From positions 1-40,252 of the forward strand of contig JAFTJZ010000032.1 of the NCBI GenBank assembly GCA_017456145.1: a stretch of DNA of 40,252 bases, in the 5' to 3' direction. A program made the translations under genes and the position numbers. This document shows positions 34,414 through 40,252 of the stretch, in pieces (positions within the stretch are counted from its first letter, which is position 1; every line of letters starts with the position of its first letter). Source of the DNA: Clostridia bacterium. GTDB lineage: Bacteria; Bacillota; Clostridia; Oscillospirales; CAG-272. The notes below the pieces were generated by a model that saw only the letters and a program-made list of their open reading frames with translations, was not told the origin of the DNA and did not search any database.

Positions 34414-35808
34414 TCAGAAATCTGCGCTGCCCGTGGTACGGGGGAACGCCTCAACGTCACGGATGTTGGACATACCCGTGATATACATGATCAATCTCTC
34501 AAAGCCCAGACCAAAGCCTGCATGCTTGGTACCGCCGAACTTACGCAGCTCGATGTACCAGGAATAGTCCTCGGGGTTCAAACCGAAGGTGTTGATGGCA
34601 TCCAAAAGAACGTCCAATCTCTCCTCACGCTGCGAACCGCCGATCAGCTCACCAACGCCGGGAACCAGCATATCCGCTGCGGCGACCGTCTTACCATCGT
34701 CATTGCGGCGCATATAGAAGGCCTTGATCTCCTTGGGGTAATCGGTGACGAATACGGGCTTTTTGAAGATCTGCTCGGTGAGATATCTCTCGTGCTCGGT
34801 TTGCAGATCCATACCCCAGTATACGTCGTAATCGAATTTATGTCCCGACTCCTGCAGGAGCTTGACCGCCTCGGTATAGCTGACACGACCAAAGTCGGCA
34901 GCGACCAAGGATTCAAGTCGCGCCTTGAGCTCAGTGTCGATGAACTTATTGAAAAATTCGACCTCGGCGGGGCACTGCTCCATGACGTAGCTGAGCACGA
35001 ACTTGATCATTGCCTCGGCAGTGTCCATATAGTCGGTCAGATCGGCAAATGCCATCTCGGGCTCGACCATCCAGAACTCTGCAGCATGGCGCTGGGTGTT
35101 GGAGCGCTCGGCACGGAAGGTGGGGCCAAAGGTATAGATATTGGCGTAAGCCATGGCAAAGGTCTCGCCGTTGAGCTGACCCGAGACAGTCAGTCCCGTC
35201 TTTTTGCCGAAGAAATCTTGCGTGTAGTCGATCTCGCCCGTCTCGTTCTTGGGGACGTTATCCAAGGGAAGGGTGGTGACCTGGAACATCTCGCCCGCTC
35301 CCTCGCAGTCCGAGCCTGTGATCAACGGCGTATGGACGTAGACAAAGCCACGCTCCTGGAAGAACTTGTGAATGGCGTAAGCCGCCACCGAACGTACGCG
35401 GAAGACAGCGTTGAAGGTATTGGCGCGAGGACGCAGATGCGCGATGGTACGCAGATATTCAAAGGAGTGCTTTTTCTTCTGCAGCGGGTAGTCGGGGGTC
35501 GAGGTTCCCTCGATCTCGACGCTCTCCGCCTTCATCTCAAACGGCTGCTTTGCCTCGGGCGTCAGAACAAACGTGCCGCGCACCACAAAAGCCGCACCCA
35601 CGTTCTGCTTTGCCAGTTCCTTATAGTTATTCAGTTTGTCCGCCTCAATGACCACCTGCAGATTCTTCAGATAGCTGCCGTCGTTGAGCTCAATAAAGCC
35701 AAAAGCGTTGGAGGCGCGAATGGTACGAGCCCAGCCCGCGACGGTGATGCACTGATCGGCATAGCTTTGCGGATCGCAAAATAACTGTTTGACGGTAATA
35801 CGTTCCAT
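34414..35808 (-). CDS. asnS: Asparaginyl-tRNA synthetase
   Basis: The 464-residue class IIb synthetase has an N-terminal OB-fold anticodon-binding domain ([20 protein letters not shown]) and the catalytic domain. Motif 2 is [20 protein letters not shown], followed by MVEPE. Motif 3 is [14 protein letters not shown] near the C-terminus. [16 protein letters not shown] marks AsnRS rather than AspRS. The ATG at 35808 starts [10 protein letters not shown] with AAGGAA upstream; the longer open frame adds 28 unrelated residues. A strong promoter lies about 155 bases upstream. The leader does not show a convincing T-box. An aminotransferase gene follows, a plausible link in aspartate/asparagine metabolism. 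Confidence 0.96.
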   Translation of the reverse strand: MERITVKQLFCDPQSYADQCITVAGWARTIRASNAFGFIELNDGSYLKNLQVVIEADKLNNYKELAKQNVGAAFVVRGTFVLTPEAKQPFEMKAESVEIEGTSTPDYPLQKKKHSFEYLRTIAHLRPRANTFNAVFRVRSVAAYAIHKFFQERGFVYVHTPLITGSDCEGAGEMFQVTTLPLDNVPKNETGEIDYTQDFFGKKTGLTVSGQLNGETFAMAYANIYTFGPTFRAERSNTQRHAAEFWMVEPEMAFADLTDYMDTAEAMIKFVLSYVMEQCPAEVEFFNKFIDTELKARLESLVAADFGRVSYTEAVKLLQESGHKFDYDVYWGMDLQTEHERYLTEQIFKKPVFVTDYPKEIKAFYMRRNDDGKTVAAADMLVPGVGELIGGSQREERLDVLLDAINTFGLNPEDYSWYIELRKFGGTKHAGFGLGFERLIMYITGMSNIRDVEAFPRTTGSADF

Positions 35809-35963
35809 GAGATACGGTTCCTTTCTGTTCCGCGCATGGCGCAGATGATATCCATTTGAATTTTTTGCCCTTTCAAATTGCATCCTCGGCAAGTCGGCAA
35901 AGGTGATATTTTTGCAATTTTACGGCGTGGCGGCACCATCGCCTCTCGGGCGCACTATGGGAT

Positions 35964-35992
35964 ATTATACCACACTTTTAACTCAAATGCAA
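35964..35992 (-). promoter_or_regulatory. asnS: Sigma-A-type promoter for asnS
   Basis: On the minus strand, TTGCAT (35987-35992) and TATAAT (35964-35969) are 17 bases apart. About 150 bases of leader follow before the asnS start. Confidence 0.8.
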
Positions 35993-36032
35993 GCATTTAC
36001 TTGATATTTTTTCGCTTTTCGCCTTTCTTTTT

Positions 36033-38501
36033 TCACTTTTTTTCCCCTTGACCCTCCGCGCGGTCGTCCGACGGGTGATTCTCCCAAAATGCGCGCACCA
36101 ACTCTGCAAGATTTTTTGCATTTCCTGCATATTGCAAATGTCGCCAGTGGGCGGGATACAGCTGTGTATAGGCGGGCGTAGCATAGCGGTCGTCGATCAG
36201 AACGACCACGCCGACATCCTCCTCGCGGCGAATGACTCTGCCCGCCGCCTGCAGTACACGATTCATACCGGGGTAAAGATAAGCGTATTCGTAGCCCATC
36301 TCGCAGCGATTCTGATAATATTCCTGCAAGATATTGCCCTCATTGGACAGTCCCTGCAGCCCCACACCGACAATGATACTGCCGATCAGGCGATCACCCG
36401 GCAGATCCACGCCCTCGGAGAAGGAGCCGCCCAACACGCAAAAACCCACGCGGAGCACACCGCGATCCGCTTGAAAGGCATCGAGAAATTCCTCCCGCTC
36501 GCGCGCATACATTCCCTTTTTCTGGACGATAGCAGTCACGCGAGGGTATCTGGCGCGAAAGGCGCGCAGCACCGTTTCCATATATGCATAGGACGGAAAA
36601 TAGACGATATAATTACCCCTGCGCCCCGACACGGTAGCGGCGATGCAGCGGGCGATCTCCTCGGCAGACAGCGCACGGTGCTCATAGCGGGTCGAGAGGC
36701 TCTCAACGGCAAATAGCCCGAGATTTTCCCTTTCATACGGAGAGGACAGTGCCAAATGCTCCGCGCCCTCTCTGCCGCCAAGCAGATCCATAAAATAGGT
36801 CAGCGGCGTGAGCGTGGCGGAGAACAACACCGCGGCACTGCCGCGGGCGAGCGCAACGTCCAGCACGTACGACGGATCCAGACAAAACAGTCGCACCGTC
36901 ACCTCTCCCCCTTCGATCAGGACATAGGAAAGATACCTCTCGTCGTAATGCTCCAGAATACACAGATATTCCCGTAGGACATACAGCATCTCCGCAAAGC
37001 GGGGAGCGATATCCTCCTCGCGATGCGCCTGCAGCCAGTGATCGAGGAGCGCATACAGGGCAGAAATTTTTTCGTTCAATGATGTCAGTGGGCTGCGGGA
37101 AAGATAAAATCCGCGATCGTTGCCATCATCATCTCGGGTCAGATTGTCACGACAATGCACACGCAGCCCCCGCATCAGCGAGATCACGCCGTCCAAAGCG
37201 TCCACCGTACGGGCGTCCCGCTCGTCCAGCAGTGCGCAAAGCGCCTCCAGCGGCTTGCAGCGCAGCTCTGCCGAATACATATCCCGCGCACGATCGGCAA
37301 GGTTATGCGCCTCGTCCACCAAAAAGACGGACTTTCCGCCGATCGCAGCCGACGGCATAAAATATCGCCGCAGATAGACCATCGGGTCAAACACGTAGTT
37401 ATAGTCTCCGATGATAATGTCGCAATGCTCGGAGACATCCAGCGACAGCTCATACGGGCAGACCTGATATTTCGCGGCAACCTCCAGAAGGCGGGCGCGG
37501 TTATACCCCCGTCCTCCGTTGAGCAGCTCGTACACCGCGTCGGGCGCGCGATCGTAATAGGACGCGGCATAAGGACACTCAAACCCATTGCAATGGGAGG
37601 ACAGCCGCCCGCCGCCCACCCCGAGCGAGGCATACATCGGACAGATCTGTTCTCGTGCGGTCAGCACGACGGCACGCAGTGGGGCACCGCAATCCACCAG
37701 CCGTCGAACGGCATCAAACGCCTCGCGACGGGTGCTCGCCTTGGCTGTCAGATAAAAAATGCGGTCGCACTTGCCCTCTCCCAGCGCGCGCACGGCGGGA
37801 TAAAGCGCAGACATGGTCTTACCAATGCCCGTCGGTGCCTGGGCAAACAGCCGTTTCCCCTTGCCAATGGTGCGATAGGCGGCACGGATCATGCGCTCTT
37901 GCCCCTCGCGCATATACGAATATGGAAATTTCTGGTGAGTCAGCGCAGGCAGCTCCTCCACTGCGTGCGCCACACACAGCTGTGCCCAGCGGGCAACTAA
38001 GGACAACAGCTGCTCATAATATGTGCGCAGCACCGCGGCGGGGAGATATTCACTATCCTCTTTGATCTTGCCGTCATCGGCACGGACACGAACCAGACGA
38101 ACGCGAACACCGTCCAGGGCCTTTTCGCAGCAGAGAAAATGGGCGTAGACACGCAGCTGCGCCATATGCACGGGCATAACGGGCTGATAAAAGCGATAAT
38201 TGCCGACACTTTTGATCTCCTCGACGATGTAATAGCCCTGCCCGTCCTGCTCAATACCGTCGGCACGACCGTGGACCTCATAAGCAATTCCCTCGTACAG
38301 AGTGGTATGATGCAGCGGCACCTCGGCACGATAGCCCGCGCCCCTGCCCTTTTGCAGCTTTTGATGCCATTGTGTTCCCGTCTGCATGGCAGCAAACATC
38401 GCACGTCCGCCGCCATATTCCAGATCCCCCGACGACAGTGCCGTCTCACACAGCTCCCGCACCGACATCTCCACGCACGCGCGTTCGACATGATACCGCA
38501 T
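36033..38501 (-). CDS. DinG/XPD-like Fe-S helicase with N-terminal RecB-type nuclease domain
   Basis: The 822-residue protein joins two parts. Residues 1-190 carry a PD-(D/E)XK nuclease of the RecB/Cas4 type: Asp81 in GRADG, the EEIKS motif at 94-98, and Gln115 and Tyr119 in AQLRVYAHFL. Residues 195-822 are an XPD/DinG helicase with Walker A APTGIGKT (222-229), Cys287, Cys304, Cys309 and Cys348 spaced for a 4Fe-4S cluster, and DEAHN from 396. YQNRCEMGYEYAYLYPGMNR and AAGRVIRREED are the C-terminal motifs. It probably unwinds and trims damaged or flapped DNA. AAGGAGGG precedes the ATG, and a consensus promoter lies at 38544-38572. Confidence 0.92.
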   Translation of the reverse strand: MRYHVERACVEMSVRELCETALSSGDLEYGGGRAMFAAMQTGTQWHQKLQKGRGAGYRAEVPLHHTTLYEGIAYEVHGRADGIEQDGQGYYIVEEIKSVGNYRFYQPVMPVHMAQLRVYAHFLCCEKALDGVRVRLVRVRADDGKIKEDSEYLPAAVLRTYYEQLLSLVARWAQLCVAHAVEELPALTHQKFPYSYMREGQERMIRAAYRTIGKGKRLFAQAPTGIGKTMSALYPAVRALGEGKCDRIFYLTAKASTRREAFDAVRRLVDCGAPLRAVVLTAREQICPMYASLGVGGGRLSSHCNGFECPYAASYYDRAPDAVYELLNGGRGYNRARLLEVAAKYQVCPYELSLDVSEHCDIIIGDYNYVFDPMVYLRRYFMPSAAIGGKSVFLVDEAHNLADRARDMYSAELRCKPLEALCALLDERDARTVDALDGVISLMRGLRVHCRDNLTRDDDGNDRGFYLSRSPLTSLNEKISALYALLDHWLQAHREEDIAPRFAEMLYVLREYLCILEHYDERYLSYVLIEGGEVTVRLFCLDPSYVLDVALARGSAAVLFSATLTPLTYFMDLLGGREGAEHLALSSPYERENLGLFAVESLSTRYEHRALSAEEIARCIAATVSGRRGNYIVYFPSYAYMETVLRAFRARYPRVTAIVQKKGMYAREREEFLDAFQADRGVLRVGFCVLGGSFSEGVDLPGDRLIGSIIVGVGLQGLSNEGNILQEYYQNRCEMGYEYAYLYPGMNRVLQAAGRVIRREEDVGVVVLIDDRYATPAYTQLYPAHWRHLQYAGNAKNLAELVRAFWENHPSDDRAEGQGEKK

Positions 38502-38543
38502 CTCATCCCTCCTTCTTTGAACTTCTTTGAAAATTCTCTTATT

Positions 38544-38572
38544 AGTATACCATATTATTCAATTCCCGTCAA
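38544..38572 (-). promoter_or_regulatory. Sigma-A-type promoter for the DinG-like helicase gene
   Basis: On the minus strand, TTGACG (38567-38572) and TATACT (38544-38549) are separated by 17 bases, about 45 bases before the start codon. It points away from the SGNH gene promoter at 38622-38650. Confidence 0.75.
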
Positions 38573-38621
38573 TCGTCCCTGATAAATTTACTGTATTTTC
38601 AATTAAAAACAGCACTTCTTC

Positions 38622-38650
38622 TTGCATTTTTGCGCTCGATATTGTATAAT
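38622..38650 (+). promoter_or_regulatory. Sigma-A-type promoter for the SGNH lipoprotein gene
   Basis: TTGCAT (38622-38627) and TATAAT (38645-38650) are 17 bases apart and about 45 bases upstream of the start at 38697. Confidence 0.8.
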
Positions 38651-38696
38651 GGTCTTATCTCAGTGCAAGAGATAAAACTTCAAAGGAGAAATGAAC

Positions 38697-40016
38697 ATGA
38701 AAAGCAACTTTCACTTATTTCGTTTGATGATGTATGCACTGCTTTGCGGCATGCTGTTTGCAGCCCTTGGCATGGTATCCTGCGCGCCGCAGTCCGAGAC
38801 GCCGGACGATCCGCAGCCCAATCCCATGGAAGATGACCCCTCAAAATCGGATCAGACGCCCAAGCCGGAACCGGAGCCTGCGCCCGAGCAGACCGTCGAG
38901 CCGGAGCCTGCCGAACCGGAAAAGCCCGATCTGACCAATCTGTTCAACACAGACACACTGCAGATGGGCTGGGTCAACGGTGCGGGACAATCCAGCCCCG
39001 ACGGCTCCTTCCGCACCTGCGACATGATCCCTGTGTATGAGGATGACGTGGTACTGTTCGGCGCTGCCGTCACCACACAGGGCTGGCACATGGTCGTTTA
39101 TGACGAAAATGAGCAGCCGCTGCGCGATGTGACCATTCATAACGGTCTGACCATTCTGGAGCGCCTGCAGGACGACACCGCCATCATGCAATACGTTGTA
39201 CCTGCCGACGTCGCATATCTTCGCATGGTCTGCGACGGACGTTATCAATCCTTGTATCTTGTAACCGTCAACGAACCGTTCAACGCAGAGGATTACTTTG
39301 CGTATTTTGAGCAGGACAACCCCAACGCGCCCTCCGTCGAGGCAGATCCGAGCAGTCCTCTTTACGGGCTGAAGGCTCTGTTTTGCGGCGACTCCATTTC
39401 CTACGGACATTACGACATTCCCGCGGGCTACTCCTGGGCGGGGCGTATTCAGAAATACTATGGCACCATCTCGGACAACCGCTCCCGCAGCGGATGGTGT
39501 CTGTCCACCGTACGCGGTGCAGGCGGGCAGATCGTCAATCAGCTCAAGAGCGCCAAGGATGGTGATTATGATCTGATCGTCGTCCAGGGTGGCGTCAATG
39601 ATGCGTGGGGCTCGACCGACGGGACCAACATCATCGCGCCCGTGGGAGAGGTGACCGATTCGTTTGACGTCAAGGATTTCGACACGACGACCTATGCGGG
39701 CGGCCTTGAGGAATTTTTCTATTATGCGCGGCAATACTTCCCCGATGCGACATTATGCTACATCATCTCCTTCTATATGCCGAACGCGGGCGTAGGACAC
39801 GTGGGTGACATGGAGGAATATTACGCCGTCGGCATGGAGATCTGCGACAAGTGGGGCGTTCCCTATTTGGATATGTATCACGACGATTATCTCAACTACG
39901 AGCTTTTGGAGATCGGCACGGCGAAATGCCTACAGGATCCCGTCCATCCCAATGCGCTGGGGTATGATCGCATCTCGCCTTATATCGGTGATTGGCTGGA
40001 AACGGTTGTGGAATGA
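38697..40016 (+). CDS. SGNH/GDSL-hydrolase lipoprotein
   Basis: The 439-residue protein is exported and lipid-anchored. The signal peptide MKSNFHLFRLMMYALLCGML leads to Cys29 in MVSC. A Pro/Glu-rich linker (PKPEPEPAPEQTVEPEPAEP) follows, then a beta-rich N-domain. From about residue 225 comes an SGNH hydrolase with FCGDSISYG (nucleophile Ser), VVQGGVNDAWG (block III) and DPVHPNALGY (Asp and His of the triad). Members deacylate carbohydrates or lipids outside the cell; acetyl-glycan removal would suit a gut saprophyte, but this is inference. The ATG at 38697 is 7 bases from AAAGGAG; ATG 38691 is too close. It has its own promoter at 38622-38650. Confidence 0.88.
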   Translation: MKSNFHLFRLMMYALLCGMLFAALGMVSCAPQSETPDDPQPNPMEDDPSKSDQTPKPEPEPAPEQTVEPEPAEPEKPDLTNLFNTDTLQMGWVNGAGQSSPDGSFRTCDMIPVYEDDVVLFGAAVTTQGWHMVVYDENEQPLRDVTIHNGLTILERLQDDTAIMQYVVPADVAYLRMVCDGRYQSLYLVTVNEPFNAEDYFAYFEQDNPNAPSVEADPSSPLYGLKALFCGDSISYGHYDIPAGYSWAGRIQKYYGTISDNRSRSGWCLSTVRGAGGQIVNQLKSAKDGDYDLIVVQGGVNDAWGSTDGTNIIAPVGEVTDSFDVKDFDTTTYAGGLEEFFYYARQYFPDATLCYIISFYMPNAGVGHVGDMEEYYAVGMEICDKWGVPYLDMYHDDYLNYELLEIGTAKCLQDPVHPNALGYDRISPYIGDWLETVVE

Positions 40017-40032
40017 TTCAGGAAAGGGGCGT

Positions 40033-40252
40033 GCGAGGGGAAGTTGGGGCGTTGCCCCAAGCCCCACTTAAGGCGCTTTTTCGAGAAAAAGCGCCTTAAG
40101 AATCCGCAAAAAGCTTGAAATAGGGGGTAATCCTGTTTTATAAAGTTTTTGGAAGGAAGCGCGAGGGAAGTTGGGGCGTTGCCCCAAGCCCCACTTAAGG
40201 CGCTTTTTCGAGAAAAAGCGCCTTAAGAATCCGCAAAAAGCTTGAAATAGGG
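40033..40252. repeat. Direct repeat of about 128-bp period at the window end
   Basis: Two near-identical blocks start at 40033 and 40161. Each holds AGTTGGGGCGTTGCCCCAAG, then a 16-bp perfect stem CTTAAGGCGCTTTTTC with its complement (40067-40100 in the first copy), then AATCCGCAAAAAGCTTGAAA. The second copy is cut by the window end. The first hairpin could end the SGNH gene transcript. Confidence 0.85.

Noticed and set aside
33217-35784. An 855-codon plus-strand open frame
   Set aside because: It is antisense to the aminotransferase and asnS, both of which show full family motifs. The frame reads as low-information sequence with no domain and no ribosome-binding site.
35809-35963. T-box riboswitch in the asnS leader
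   Set aside because: ATGGTGCCGCC near the promoter faintly resembles the T-box core. It sits too close to the promoter, and no antiterminator or terminator with a T run precedes the gene.
1-40252. tRNA or rRNA genes
   Set aside because: No TTCGA-type T-arm with a matching acceptor stem, and no conserved rRNA segment, was seen on either strand. A covariance-model scan would settle it.

Overview
The window looks like chromosome of an endospore-forming member of the Bacillota, class Clostridia. It carries spoIVA with a sigma-E-like promoter, the trmK-nif3 pair, asnS, an rlmD-type rRNA methyltransferase and many small one-gene metabolic functions. It also carries the palindromic intergenic repeats often met in gut Clostridia. 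Core genes are GC-rich by eye; the stretch from about 5.3 to 10.1 kb is clearly AT-rich. No tRNA, rRNA, CRISPR array, integrase or transposase gene was recognised. The assignment to Clostridia is inference.

Layout. (1) 1-5246: a 5'-truncated GH39-like glycosidase abutting a truncated ribbon-helix-helix gene, then trmK, nif3, a metallophosphatase-like gene with altered active-site motifs, and rlmD. (2) 5247-10168: an AT-rich array of accessory genes directly behind rlmD. It holds an SF2 helicase with C-terminal membrane helices, an unknown 150-residue protein, a two-helix membrane protein and a Cys-rich protein. The gene boundaries carry copies of a repeat that re-encodes the last codons of rlmD (HVESVVCLTRK-stop). 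No recombinase is present. This is the most unusual structure in the window and resembles a cassette array or a pile-up of integrations at the rlmD 3' end. (3) 10170-11669: a GNAT acetyltransferase and an HD-domain hydrolase. (4) 11713-18182: a five-gene restriction-modification island with a putative PD-(D/E)XK protein, an N6-adenine methylase, a C5-cytosine methylase, a McrB-like AAA+ NTPase and a LlaJI-type nuclease. The last four overlap by a few bases.

(5) 18275-27841: a co-directional run of small metabolic and transport genes: a class I amidotransferase-like peptidase, a DUF5694-like protein, an EamA transporter, AzlC/AzlD, two GNATs, a PHP phosphoesterase, a CrtO-like membrane protein, a HAD phosphatase, two APH-fold kinases and a CE7-like esterase. 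(6) 27953-32199, minus strand: a lipoprotein bracketed by inverted hairpin repeats, spoIVA, a MITE-like palindromic element, and a tight gdpD-NUDIX-DUF559 operon. (7) 32200-33099: 900 bp of repeats, including a 169-bp tandem repeat. (8) 33100-38501, minus strand: a PLP aminotransferase behind asnS, then a DinG/XPD-like helicase with an N-terminal RecB-type nuclease domain. (9) 38697-40016: an SGNH-hydrolase lipoprotein on the plus strand, followed by a roughly 128-bp direct repeat that runs off the window end.

Gene ends were taken from stop codons. Starts were moved to the best ribosome-binding site where the longest reading frame began implausibly early. Family calls rest on recognised motifs; no database search was possible.
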